Assembly (NCBI GenBank): GCA_014871665.1
Contig: WGSL01000032.1
Coordinates: 1-20,428 of the forward strand
Origin: Collinsella sp.
GTDB taxonomy: Bacteria > Actinomycetota > Coriobacteriia > Coriobacteriales > Coriobacteriaceae
Length of the DNA stretch: 20,428 nucleotides
Direction of reading: 5' to 3'
Part shown: in pieces, positions 7,252 to 14,852 of the stretch
Numbering within the stretch: position 1 is the first letter of the stretch
Layout of the letters: every line of letters starts with the position of its first letter
Position numbers and translations under genes: made by a program
The notes under the pieces: generated by a model
The model's input: the letters and a program-made list of their open reading frames with translations, nothing else
What the model was told of the DNA's origin: nothing
The model's database searches: none

Positions 7252-7316
7252 AAACATGTACATCAGCCTCCAAACATGTCATTTTTTGCAGCTTTTGGAG
7301 GCTGATGTACATGTTT
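7252..7316. repeat. 23-bp perfect inverted repeat in a divergent intergenic region
   Basis: Arms at 7252-7274 and 7294-7316 are perfectly complementary over 23 bp around a 19-base loop. The left arm begins AAACATGTACATCAGC. The motif TCCAAACATGT occurs at 7249-7259 and again at 7269-7279, and the right arm ends in ACATGTTT, giving three AAACATGT sites. The element lies in the 301-base gap between the divergent LarC-like and PHP genes. I see no gene, tRNA or clear terminator in the rest of that gap. A weak TACAAT box at 7409-7414 could serve the PHP gene. Confidence 0.9.
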
Positions 7317-7446
7317 TGAGAGCGCAAGCGAGGCCGCACCGCGCACCGCACAGCCTTTCCAATCGATTTCGAGCTCCGGCGTGCCCGGCGTGTTAAAAGC
7401 TACACCATTACAATGGAGCGGATTCGCCAAATGCAAAGGAGTCGCC

Positions 7447-8358
7447 ATGTCTGCCTGCCCGCTGGTCGATTGCCATACCCACACCTCGTTCTCGGACGGC
7501 CATGCCTCGTTTGAAGACAACGTTCGCGCCGCTGCTGCGGCCGGCTGCCGCGTCATGGTCTCGGCCGACCATCTCACACTGCCCGCCAGCATGGATGCCA
7601 ACTGCGAAGTGCAGGTTACTGAGAGCGACCTGCCGGCACATCGTCTGGCTTTTGAGGATGCTCGCAAGCTTGCCGCGCAAATCGCGCCGGAGCTCGAGCT
7701 TATCTATGGCTTTGAATGCGATTGGTACGAGGGCTGCGAGCCTTTGGTTGAGCGCTGGTCCCAGGACGCCGTCGTACGCCTGGGCAGCGTGCATTGGATT
7801 GGCAACCCAGGCGATATCATGGCCGGTGCCGCGGGTACGGCGGGAACGGAAAACGTCGCTCGCCCCGATACACCCGATTCCCTTTGCGGCTGGATCGATG
7901 ATGACACCAACCTGCATGTTTGGGAAAACCTGGGGGTACACGGCGTGTGGGAGCGCTACGTCGACGACTGGTGCCGCGCTTGCGAAAGCTCACTCAACTT
8001 TGACGTAATGGCCCATCCCGACCTGGTCATGCGCTTTTCGAAGGAAGGCTTTGCGCCCGACTTTGACCCGACGCCGTTCTGGGGGCAGATGGCCGAGTGC
8101 GCTCACGACACGGGCCGCCGCGTTGAGGTCTCGACCGCCGCGCCGCGCAAGGGGCTCGACGATTACTATCCCGCGACCGGGCTATTGCGTTGCTTCGCCC
8201 ACGCCGAGGTACCCATCACCTTTGGCTCGGACGCACACCGCGCCTGCGACATCTGCTGGAACATCCGCGAGGCCCAGGCCCACGCTTACGACTGCGGCTA
8301 CCGAACCTTCGACATCCCCCACCCCAACGGCGAATGGGAATCCACACCCCTCGACTAG
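7447..8358 (+). CDS. PHP-domain phosphatase, probable histidinol-phosphatase
   Basis: Most likely removes phosphate from L-histidinol phosphate, the step before HisD. The PHP metal-site motifs are all present in this 303-residue protein: DCHTHTSFSDGH (His10, His12, Asp17, His19), SADHLT (Asp41, His42), Glu90 in GFECD, GSVHW (His116), AHPD (His190) and GSDAH (Asp262, His264). The set matches the HisK type seen in Gram-positive bacteria rather than HAD-type HisB-N or inositol-phosphatase-like HisN. The ATG at 7447 is preceded by AAAGGAG; an earlier ATG at 7381 has no ribosome site. It converges on the end of the his operon, and the hisB gene there encodes only the dehydratase, so a separate phosphatase is needed. 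Residues about 120-160 form a loop insertion. Another PHP substrate cannot be excluded. Confidence 0.8.
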   Translation: MSACPLVDCHTHTSFSDGHASFEDNVRAAAAAGCRVMVSADHLTLPASMDANCEVQVTESDLPAHRLAFEDARKLAAQIAPELELIYGFECDWYEGCEPLVERWSQDAVVRLGSVHWIGNPGDIMAGAAGTAGTENVARPDTPDSLCGWIDDDTNLHVWENLGVHGVWERYVDDWCRACESSLNFDVMAHPDLVMRFSKEGFAPDFDPTPFWGQMAECAHDTGRRVEVSTAAPRKGLDDYYPATGLLRCFAHAEVPITFGSDAHRACDICWNIREAQAHAYDCGYRTFDIPHPNGEWESTPLD

Positions 8359-8370
8359 CCATCCCTTCAT

Positions 8371-8439
8371 AAGTTGCGGTGGAATAGGGATTGTTTTGCC
8401 TGATGAAGCGCTTAAACAGTCCCTATTTCACCGCAACTT
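8371..8439. repeat. Palindromic intergenic repeat, copy 2 (convergent junction)
   Basis: Two 26-base arms (8371-8396 and 8414-8439) match at 24 positions. The two exceptions become G-U pairs in a + strand transcript, so RNA from the PHP gene side could pair along the whole stem. The loop is 17 bases. The arms carry GCGGTGGAATAGGGA and TCCCTATTTCACCGC, the same core as the element at 1667-1729. It lies between the stop codons of the converging PHP and hisE genes, where it could serve as a 3'-end structure for both. Confidence 0.88.
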
Positions 8440-8478
8440 CCATGACCCCGTTACATCAACAAAGACTGTCCCAAACGA

Positions 8479-8796
8479 CTAGTGGCGGCGGGCGTTGAGT
8501 TCGCCGGCAAGCTCGTCGAGGGTGATACCGTAGCGCTCAAGGGTTACGAGCAGGTGGTAGACCAGGTCGCCGGCCTCGTAGCGGATGTGATCGTGATCGT
8601 TATCCTTGCAGGCCATAATCACCTCGCTTGCCTCCTCGGCAAGCTTCTTGAGCAGCTCGTCCTCGACGTCGGTCAGCAGACGCGCGGTATAGCTCTCCTG
8701 CGGCGATGCATCACGACGACCGTGAATCACCTCGGCCAGACCTGTCAACGTCTCACCGATATTTCCATCCTGAACGTTTGCGGTGCGCACACCCAT
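8479..8796 (-). CDS. hisE: Phosphoribosyl-ATP pyrophosphatase HisE
   Basis: Cleaves pyrophosphate from phosphoribosyl-ATP, the second step of histidine synthesis. At 105 residues it is a normal single-domain HisE of the MazG-like all-alpha fold. The metal-binding stretch KLAEEASEVIMACKDND is followed by YEAGDLVYHLLVTLERYG, which carries the second conserved acidic pair. The ATG at 8796 follows AAAGGA. It is the last gene of the his operon and starts 44 bases after hisI, so the two activities often fused as HisIE are separate here. Confidence 0.93.
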   Translation of the reverse strand: MGVRTANVQDGNIGETLTGLAEVIHGRRDASPQESYTARLLTDVEDELLKKLAEEASEVIMACKDNDHDHIRYEAGDLVYHLLVTLERYGITLDELAGELNARRH

Positions 8797-8840
8797 AGTT
8801 CAATCCTTTCTGGTGCCGAGCGTCTAATCGAGCGCCCGTC

Positions 8841-9170
8841 CTACGCGAGCTTCTTAAAGAAGCAGGTACGGTTGCCGGTGTGGCAGGCCGGACCCGGCGA
8901 GTCGACCTTGACCAGCAGCGTATCGCTATCGCAGTCGGCCCAGAGCTCCTTGACCGCTTGCATATTGCCGCTCGTCGCGCCCTTGTTCCAGAGCTCCTGG
9001 CGGCTGCGGCTCCAAAACCACGTGGTGCCGGTCTTGAGCGTCAGCCCCACCGACTCCTCGTTCATCCAAGCAACCATAAGCACCTCGCCGGTGTCATACT
9101 GCTGAACCACACAAGGAATCAGCCCACGGGCGTCGTACGTAAGATCAGACGCTTCTATTACCTCAGTCAT
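8841..9170 (-). CDS. hisI: Phosphoribosyl-AMP cyclohydrolase HisI
   Basis: Opens the adenine ring of phosphoribosyl-AMP, the third step of histidine synthesis. It is a 109-residue zinc and magnesium enzyme. The signature TWFWSRSRQELWNKGATSGN is at 50-69, the Mg-binding DCDSD at 79-83, and the zinc cysteines at about 80, 96 and 103 (CHTGNRTCFF). Two adjacent ATGs are possible at 9173 and 9170; the second is chosen because GGGAG lies at a more usual distance from it. Its upstream gap to hisF holds a large palindrome, so hisI and hisE may be expressed at a different level from the rest of the operon. Confidence 0.93.
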   Translation of the reverse strand: MTEVIEASDLTYDARGLIPCVVQQYDTGEVLMVAWMNEESVGLTLKTGTTWFWSRSRQELWNKGATSGNMQAVKELWADCDSDTLLVKVDSPGPACHTGNRTCFFKKLA

Positions 9171-9214
9171 CATTTCTCCCAAGCAACAAACGAAATCCCA
9201 CAGGTCGGCGAGGG

Positions 9215-9309
9215 TTGTCCAGGTGCCCGAGATTCCGAGCGACAAGCCCGACGACGCGTACTTAAGTACGCGAGGAGGGTTGGAGCCGGAAGGTCGGGTG
9301 CCTGGGCAA
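9215..9309. repeat. Large imperfect palindrome between hisF and hisI
   Basis: The centre is an 18-bp perfect palindrome CGCGTACTTAAGTACGCG (9255-9272). The outer arms 9215-9230 and 9294-9309 pair at 13 of 16 positions, and the other three are G-U pairs in a + strand transcript. The segments between pair only partly. It occupies most of the 148-base gap between hisF and hisI, and no reading frame with a ribosome site is present. It could be a transposable palindrome remnant or an RNA processing or attenuation structure. Confidence 0.75.
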
Positions 9310-9318
9310 GCCGCAGCG

Positions 9319-10101
9319 CTAAAAGTCCAGCCTCACAGGGATGCCCTGCGATGCCATATACTCCTTCACCTGGTGAATGCTGAAGGTTCCAAAGTGAAAG
9401 ACGCTTGCCGCCAGCACGGCGTCGGCCTCACCCTCGATCACGCCCTCGGCAAAATGCTCGAGCGCACCCACGCCACCGCTCGCGATGACGGGAATCGGCA
9501 CCGCGCGCGCCACGGCGCGAGTGAGCGCCAGGTCAAAGCCGGCCTTGGTGCCGTCGCGGTCCATGCTGGTGAGCAAAATCTCGCCGGCGCCGCGACGAGC
9601 CGCCTCCTCGGCCCACGCCACCGCATCGATGCCCGTAGCGTTGCGGCCGCCTGCGGTAAAGACCTCCCACTTGTCGGCACCGGATGCGCCAGGCAAGCCG
9701 ACGTGCTTGGCATCGATCGCCACGACCACGGCCTGGCTGCCAAACGCCGCGGCAGCCTGGCTAATCAGCGACGGGTCGCGCACGGCGGCAGAGTTGAGCG
9801 ACACCTTGTCAGCACCGGCTGCAACCATGGTGCGCATGCCCGCCAGGTCGCGAAAGCCGCCGCCCACGGTATAGGGAATAGCGAGCTCCTCGGCCGCGTG
9901 TGCCGCCATCTCGATGGTCGTCGCGCGGTTGTCGCTCGTGGCGGTAATGTCCAGGAAGACGACCTCGTCCGCACCCTCGCGGTCGTAGGCGCGGGCCAGC
10001 TCCACCGGGTCGCCCGCATCGCGCAGGCTCACAAAGTTGACGCCCTTGACCACGCGGCCGTCCTTGACGTCTAGGCAGGGAATTACGCGTTTGGTAAGCA
10101 T
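9319..10101 (-). CDS. hisF: Imidazole glycerol phosphate synthase, cyclase subunit HisF
   Basis: Uses ammonia delivered by HisH to make imidazole glycerol phosphate and AICAR from PRFAR. It is a (beta/alpha)8 barrel of 260 residues. The catalytic aspartates Asp11 (VIPCLDVKDGRVVKG) and Asp130 (VVAIDAK) are present, as are the phosphate-binding loops GGGFRD near 80-85 and VIASGGVG near the C-terminus. The ATG at 10101 lies 3 bases after the hisA stop, so translation is likely coupled. Its partner hisH is two genes upstream in the same operon. Confidence 0.97.
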   Translation of the reverse strand: MLTKRVIPCLDVKDGRVVKGVNFVSLRDAGDPVELARAYDREGADEVVFLDITATSDNRATTIEMAAHAAEELAIPYTVGGGFRDLAGMRTMVAAGADKVSLNSAAVRDPSLISQAAAAFGSQAVVVAIDAKHVGLPGASGADKWEVFTAGGRNATGIDAVAWAEEAARRGAGEILLTSMDRDGTKAGFDLALTRAVARAVPIPVIASGGVGALEHFAEGVIEGEADAVLAASVFHFGTFSIHQVKEYMASQGIPVRLDF

Positions 10102-10104
10102 GGG

Positions 10105-10848
10105 CTACTCCTCCCCTCGGGCGGCGGCCAGCGCCTGGGCCAGCGTAAAGTTGCCTTCGTAGAGCGCACGGCCGGTAATGGCGCCTTCAATCGCGACCTC
10201 GCCCACCACGGCCAGCGCGCGGATGTCGTCGAGCGTCGAGATACCGCCCGAAGCCACGACGGGAAAGCCCGCGACCTTGGCAACATGGCGATACGCCGCC
10301 ACATCGATGCCCGTCTGCATGCCATCGCGCGCGATGTCGGTATACACCAGATGCTTAAAGCCCAGCTCAGTGAGCTGCGCCACGGCGTCGTCGAGTGCCA
10401 CGCCCGCGCCGTCACGCCAGCCGTTCACCTTGACCTGACCGTCGCGCGCGGCGATGTCTGCCACCAACAGCTCGCCAAAGCCGCGAGCCACCACCTCGGC
10501 AAATCCCGGCTCGGTCACGAGCACCGTTCCGAGTGCGATGCGACGCGCGCCGTAGCCGGCCAGCTCGTCGATCCGCGCGAGCGAGCGGACGCCGCCGCCC
10601 ACGTCCACGGACAGACCGTCGACGCTGCAGATGGCCTTAATCGCTGCCGAGTTGGCAGCGCATGTGTCCTCGTCCTCGCCAAAGGCAGCGGACAGGTCGA
10701 CGACGTGCACCCAGCTCGCACCCTGCTCGGCAAAGGAGCCGGCAACGGCCACGGGGTCGTCGGAATATACCTTGCAGCGGCTCCGGTCGCCGCGCTCCAG
10801 GCGCACGACCTTGCCGCCGATCAAATCGATTGCGGGAAACAGAATCAT
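10105..10848 (-). CDS. hisA: ProFAR isomerase HisA
   Basis: Isomerises ProFAR to PRFAR, the fourth step of the pathway. It is a 247-residue (beta/alpha)8 barrel. The catalytic Asp8 (FPAIDLIGGKVVRL) and Asp131 (LLVADIAARDG) are present, along with the conserved LVYTDIARDGM loop at 167-177 and phosphate-binding loops DVGGGVR and VASGGIS. In some Actinobacteria HisA also serves in tryptophan synthesis (PriA); sequence alone does not settle this here and no trp genes are seen nearby. The start overlaps the hisH stop by 3 bases (ATGA junction). Confidence 0.95.
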   Translation of the reverse strand: MILFPAIDLIGGKVVRLERGDRSRCKVYSDDPVAVAGSFAEQGASWVHVVDLSAAFGEDEDTCAANSAAIKAICSVDGLSVDVGGGVRSLARIDELAGYGARRIALGTVLVTEPGFAEVVARGFGELLVADIAARDGQVKVNGWRDGAGVALDDAVAQLTELGFKHLVYTDIARDGMQTGIDVAAYRHVAKVAGFPVVASGGISTLDDIRALAVVGEVAIEGAITGRALYEGNFTLAQALAAARGEE

Positions 10849-11546
10849 CGGCCGGCCCCCTCGACGATGCTCACGAAGTTCTTAAGAATGCGCTGACCCA
10901 GCGCAGAGGATTTCTCGGGATGGAACTGGCAGCCCCACACGTTGCCGTGGCGCACGATGCACGGGAAGCTCCGCGTGTAGTGCGTGCGTGCCAGAACATC
11001 GGCGGCATCGGCATCGTCGGCCACCGCATAGCTGTGGGTGAAGTACATATTGGCGCCCTCGGCAAAACCGGCGAGCAGCGGATCGGCCGCACCGGCAGGC
11101 GTCATGTGCACCTGGTCCCACCCCACGTGCGGCACCTTCAGGCGGCTCGACTCCAGACGCGCGCACGAACCGCGCATAATACCCAGGCCATCGACCCAGG
11201 GGCCACCGGCCTGCTCGGGGGTGTTGCCGTCGGCAACTGCGCCCTCGTCCGCAGGCACGCCCTCGTTGCCGCGCTCAAAAAATAATTGAAGGCCCAGGCA
11301 GATGCCGAGCAGCGGAGTTCCAGCGGCAACGGCGTCGAGCACGGCCGCCTCCTCGCCGCTCTGGCGCATAAAGGCGATCGCGTCATAGAACGCGCCCACG
11401 CCCGGGATGACCAGGCCGTCGGCGTTGCGAATCTGCTCCGGGTCGTCCGATGTGCAGGCGGCGGCACCGGCGCGCGCAAGCCCGCGCACGACGCTCGACA
11501 AGTTGCCCTTGTGGTAGTCGACCACCACGATCTTCGGTTCGCCCAC
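10845..11546 (-). CDS. hisH: Imidazole glycerol phosphate synthase, glutaminase subunit HisH
   Basis: Class I glutamine amidotransferase that supplies ammonia to HisF. The triad is present: Cys83 in LLGICLGLQLFF, and His209 with Glu211 in GCQFHPEKS. The likely start is GTG at 11546, because GGGAGGG lies 5 bases upstream; a TTG at 11570 would overlap that site and sits inside the preceding palindrome region. This gives 233 residues, longer than the usual 200-210. The excess is mostly an acidic, glycine-rich insertion at about 97-116, between the nucleophile strand and the conserved VDGLGIMRG. Its 3' end overlaps hisA. Confidence 0.94.
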   Translation of the reverse strand: MGEPKIVVVDYHKGNLSSVVRGLARAGAAACTSDDPEQIRNADGLVIPGVGAFYDAIAFMRQSGEEAAVLDAVAAGTPLLGICLGLQLFFERGNEGVPADEGAVADGNTPEQAGGPWVDGLGIMRGSCARLESSRLKVPHVGWDQVHMTPAGAADPLLAGFAEGANMYFTHSYAVADDADAADVLARTHYTRSFPCIVRHGNVWGCQFHPEKSSALGQRILKNFVSIVEGAGR

Positions 11547-11570
11547 GCGACCCTCCCTTATCTCCTTCAA

Positions 11571-11607
11571 AACCTGCCAAAATAAACCTGTCCCTTTTTG
11601 GCAGGTT
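11571..11607. repeat. 12-bp perfect inverted repeat between hisB and hisH
   Basis: AACCTGCCAAAA (11571-11582) and TTTTGGCAGGTT (11596-11607) are perfectly complementary around a 13-base loop that includes CCTGTCCC. The right arm overlaps the hisB stop codon. In the his mRNA the hairpin would form directly after hisB and shortly before the hisH ribosome site. The T-rich stretch is within the stem, so it is not a standard terminator. Confidence 0.85.
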
Positions 11608-12193
11608 ACAGTGAGCCCTTGGTGCTGGGGATGCCCTGCACGCGGGGATCGAGCTCGCAGGCGTGGCGCATCGTGCGGCCCACGGCCTTAAAGGCGGCCT
11701 CGATAATGTGGTGCGAATTGCCGCCCGCCAGCTCGCGCACGTGCAGCGTTAGTTTGGCATCGCGCGCAAAGGCGTAGAAGAACTCGACGGCCAGCTCGGT
11801 ATCAAAGCTGCCCACGCGCTCGGTCGGCACGGGCAGCTCGCAATAGGCCTGGCCACGGCCCGAGATATCCACGGCGGCCATCACGAGCGTCTCGTCCATG
11901 GCAATCGCCGCGTCGGCAAAGCGCGTAATGCCCGCCTTGTCACCCAGCGCTTGGCAAAACGCCTCGCCCAGCACGATGCCCGTATCCTCGACGGTGTGGT
12001 GCGCGTCGACTTCCACGTCGCCCACCGCGCGCACCGTCAAATCGAACAGACCATGGCGGCCAAAGGCGTTGAGCATGTGGTCGAAAAACGGCACGCCGGT
12101 CGAGATATCGCACGCACCGGTTCCATCCAGGTCGAGCTTTACGACAATATCGGTCTCCCCCGTCTTACGGGTTACCTCGGCATAGCGGCCCAT
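11606..12193 (-). CDS. hisB: Imidazoleglycerol-phosphate dehydratase HisB
   Basis: Removes water from imidazole glycerol phosphate. This is a monofunctional dehydratase of 195 residues with no N-terminal HAD phosphatase domain, unlike E. coli HisB. Both metal-binding signatures are present: DAHHTVEDTGI (His65, His66) and NSHHIIEAAFKA (His161, His162). GVPFFDHML near 33-41 is also conserved. The ATG at 12193 directly abuts the TAG stop of hisC, with GGAGGAG just upstream, so the two are coupled. Confidence 0.97.
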   Translation of the reverse strand: MGRYAEVTRKTGETDIVVKLDLDGTGACDISTGVPFFDHMLNAFGRHGLFDLTVRAVGDVEVDAHHTVEDTGIVLGEAFCQALGDKAGITRFADAAIAMDETLVMAAVDISGRGQAYCELPVPTERVGSFDTELAVEFFYAFARDAKLTLHVRELAGGNSHHIIEAAFKAVGRTMRHACELDPRVQGIPSTKGSL

Positions 12194-13309
12194 CTACATC
12201 TCCTCCTTCACCAGCGCGGCAAACGCAGCCAGCACCTCATCATTTTCCTGCGGGGTACCCACGGTAATGCGCAGACAGTCCGCAAGCCCCGGCGCATAGC
12301 TAAAGTCGCGCACCAAAATCGAATACTCATCGCGCAGACGTTCGCGCACGCGCGTGGCATGCGGCGTGCGCACGAGCACAAAGTTCGCCGCGCTCGGCCA
12401 CGCCTCCACGGGCAGGCCCTCGGCAGCCATTGCACGCAGGGCGCACAGCTCGCTCTCGCGCTCGGATGCAACCTGTGCCACCACGGGCGCGTACGCATCG
12501 CGGGCACGCACGCAGGCAAGCGCGGCGGCTTGGCTCAGCACGTTGACCGAATAGATCTGGCGAATCGCCGCGAACACGTCGATGACCTCGGGCGCCGCGA
12601 TCACATAGCCCAGACGCGTGCCGGCGGCGCCAAACGCCTTGGACAGCGTATGCAGAATCACCAGGTTGGGATGCTCGGCGATAAGCCCCTGCGCCGTGGT
12701 GGCCGCGCCAAACGAATCGTCGGCAAACTCAACGTAGGCCTCGTCGACCATCACCATGCCGGGGCACGCATCGCACAGCGCCGCGATAAAGTCGAGCGGC
12801 GCCACGTCGCCCGTGGGGTTATTGGGCGAGGTCACGATTGCCAGGTTGCACTCGGGCGCTGCCGCAAGCACGGCTGTCTGGTCGAGCTCAAAGGTCGCGG
12901 GGTCGCGCCACACGTCACGCACCTCGGTCTGGCAGAGCGACGCAAAGAACGCGTACTCGCTAAAGCACGGCGGGCAGTTGAGCAGGGTCCGTCCCACGCC
13001 GCCAAACGCCAACAGGTAGTTATAGAGCAGCTCGTCGCCGCCGTTTCCCACGCAGACATTCTCGCGCGCCACGCCATGCCAGGCAGCAAGCTCGTCGCGC
13101 AGGTCGTTCGACATGGGATCGGGATAGCGATTGAGCGGTGTGGCAGCCAGGGCAGCGTCGACCGCCTCGCGCACGCCGGTCGGCACGGGATAGGTGTTCT
13201 CGTTGGCCGAAAGGTTGATGCGCGTAGGCGTAAAGTTGGGATCGTAGGGCTCAATACCGGCCAGGTAAGGCTGGACGAGCTCCTTCATGTGGGGCGTCAG
13301 CTCGGCCAT
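12194..13309 (-). CDS. hisC: Histidinol-phosphate aminotransferase HisC
   Basis: PLP-dependent transfer of an amino group from glutamate to imidazole acetol phosphate. The protein has 371 residues and fold type I features. PLP-binding positions include SPNNPTGD at 161-168, Asp189 and Tyr192 in MVDEAYVEF, the Schiff-base Lys224 in TLSKAFGAAG, and Arg232. NLSANENTYP near 32-41 is the usual substrate segment. The ATG at 13309 follows AAGGAGG and is separated from the hisD stop by one base. A longer in-frame start would overlap hisD and has no ribosome site. Confidence 0.96.
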   Translation of the reverse strand: MAELTPHMKELVQPYLAGIEPYDPNFTPTRINLSANENTYPVPTGVREAVDAALAATPLNRYPDPMSNDLRDELAAWHGVARENVCVGNGGDELLYNYLLAFGGVGRTLLNCPPCFSEYAFFASLCQTEVRDVWRDPATFELDQTAVLAAAPECNLAIVTSPNNPTGDVAPLDFIAALCDACPGMVMVDEAYVEFADDSFGAATTAQGLIAEHPNLVILHTLSKAFGAAGTRLGYVIAAPEVIDVFAAIRQIYSVNVLSQAAALACVRARDAYAPVVAQVASERESELCALRAMAAEGLPVEAWPSAANFVLVRTPHATRVRERLRDEYSILVRDFSYAPGLADCLRITVGTPQENDEVLAAFAALVKEEM

Positions 13310-13310
13310 A

Positions 13311-14747
13311 TTAGGCCTCCTTACCAGTCGCGCCAACGCCATCCGCGCCCGCAGCCGCCAGGTCAACGCCCTCGGCAACCGTCGCCACGGCGTCGCCCGG
13401 CCAGGCGACCTTGGTCAGGTCGGCCGCGGCCAGAGACTCGGCGCTCACGGCATCCTCGCCCTGCTCCAGCACACGGCGACGCAGTGCGGCGGAAAGCGCG
13501 TGTGCCCACAGGCCCTCGGCCTCGGCCAAACGTTGCGTAGCGGGAGCATCGGAGAGCAGGCCCTCGGGCGTATAGCAAATGACGCTCGAGCGCTTGACGA
13601 ACTCCTCCACCGAAAGCGGGTTGGAGAACATGGCCGTGCCGCCGGTCGGCAGCGTGTGATTGGGGCCGGCAACGTAATCGCCGAGCGGCTCGGAGCTCCA
13701 AGCGCCCACAAAGATGGCGCCGGCGTTGCGAATGCCGCCGAGCAGGCCTATCGCGTCCTTGCAGTGCAGCTCCAGGTGCTCGGGCGCCACGGTGTTCACC
13801 GCCTCGACGGCGGCAGCCATGTCGGCGGCCACCACGATGGTGCCCTCATTGTCGAGCGAAGCACGCGTGATTTCGGCGCGTGGCGACTGCGCTACCAGAA
13901 TATCGATACCCGCCTCGACCTCACGCGCAAACCGCTCGTCGCAGGTCACCAGATAGCAGGCTGCCAGCGGATCGTGCTCGGCCTGGGCCATCAGGTCGGC
14001 CGCGACCACCATGGGCTTGGCCGTAGCATCGGCCAGCACGCAGACCTCGGAGGGACCGGCGACCATATCGATACCCACGTCACCCGAGACAATCTGTTTG
14101 GCAGCGGCGACAAAGGCGTTGCCCGGGCCGGTGATTTTGTCGACGCGCGGAATGGTCTCGGTACCGTACGCCAGTGCGGCCACGGCCTGGGCGCCGCCCA
14201 CCATATAGATCTCGTCCACGCCGCCGAGCTTTGCCGCGGCGAGTGTGTAGGGGCTGATCAGGCCGTCCTTTTGCGGCGGGGTCACCATGACCACGCGCTC
14301 AACGCCGGCGACCTTGGCGGGAATGGCGTTCATAAGCACGGTGGAGGGATACTGCGCACGGCCGCCCGGCACGTAGATGCCAGCCGCGGCAAGCGGGGTC
14401 ACCTTAACGCCGAGCATCGTGCCGTCCGGGCGCGTGGTAAACCAGCTCTGCTCGACCTCGCGCTGGTGGAACTCGCGAATCTGGCGTGCAGCCTTTTCGA
14501 GCGCCGCGACAAAAGCGGGATCGAGGCCCTCGAGCGCGGCATCGATCTGCTCTTGCGGCAGACGGAAGCTCTGCAGCTCAACGCCGTCAAAGCGCTGGCA
14601 ATAGTCGCGCACCGCGGCATCGCCGTTGGCACGCACGTTGGCCACGATATCGCGCGCGGCGTCGACGATGTTTTGCGGCAGCACGCCCTTTCGGTTGAGC
14701 TGGTTGGTAACGAGGCGCTCACCGGGAGCAAGCTCGATGGTCTTCAT
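13311..14747 (-). CDS. hisD: Histidinol dehydrogenase HisD
   Basis: Zinc enzyme that oxidises L-histidinol to histidine in two NAD-dependent steps. Expected zinc ligands are Gln255 and His258 (AQAEHDP), Asp357 (PLGDYVAGPNH) and His416 (GLWAHALS). The catalytic pair Glu323-His324 is in VAPEHLELH. The protein has 478 residues against about 430 usual. The extra length is an Ala/Gly/Val-rich C-terminal tail after residue 430 with no recognisable domain. The ATG at 14747 follows AGGGGA. It is separated from the hisZ-hisG gene by 105 bases that contain a possible attenuator. Confidence 0.96.
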   Translation of the reverse strand: MKTIELAPGERLVTNQLNRKGVLPQNIVDAARDIVANVRANGDAAVRDYCQRFDGVELQSFRLPQEQIDAALEGLDPAFVAALEKAARQIREFHQREVEQSWFTTRPDGTMLGVKVTPLAAAGIYVPGGRAQYPSTVLMNAIPAKVAGVERVVMVTPPQKDGLISPYTLAAAKLGGVDEIYMVGGAQAVAALAYGTETIPRVDKITGPGNAFVAAAKQIVSGDVGIDMVAGPSEVCVLADATAKPMVVAADLMAQAEHDPLAACYLVTCDERFAREVEAGIDILVAQSPRAEITRASLDNEGTIVVAADMAAAVEAVNTVAPEHLELHCKDAIGLLGGIRNAGAIFVGAWSSEPLGDYVAGPNHTLPTGGTAMFSNPLSVEEFVKRSSVICYTPEGLLSDAPATQRLAEAEGLWAHALSAALRRRVLEQGEDAVSAESLAAADLTKVAWPGDAVATVAEGVDLAAAGADGVGATGKEA

Positions 14748-14780
14748 ATCGGTATCCCCTATCGGTCGAGGTTGTGTTCG

Positions 14781-14815
14781 AAAAACGAAAGGCCGGGCGG
14801 CGGCGCCAGTCGGCC
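14781..14815 (-). terminator. Possible internal terminator/attenuator between hisG and hisD
   Basis: Read on the - strand, GGCCG and CGGCC (complements of 14811-14815 and 14791-14795) can pair around a GC-rich loop. They are followed by TTTCGTTTTT (complement of 14781-14790). The stem is only 5 bp, though the loop can fold further. It may reduce read-through from hisG into hisD. Confidence 0.4.
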
Positions 14816-14852
14816 CGCAGCCCGTACGTTGGGGCGCCCGTGCGTGCTCGCG

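Noticed and set aside
7263..7667. 134-codon - strand frame across the inverted repeat
   Set aside because: It overlaps the PHP gene in antisense and translates the repeat; no ribosome site or recognisable motif.
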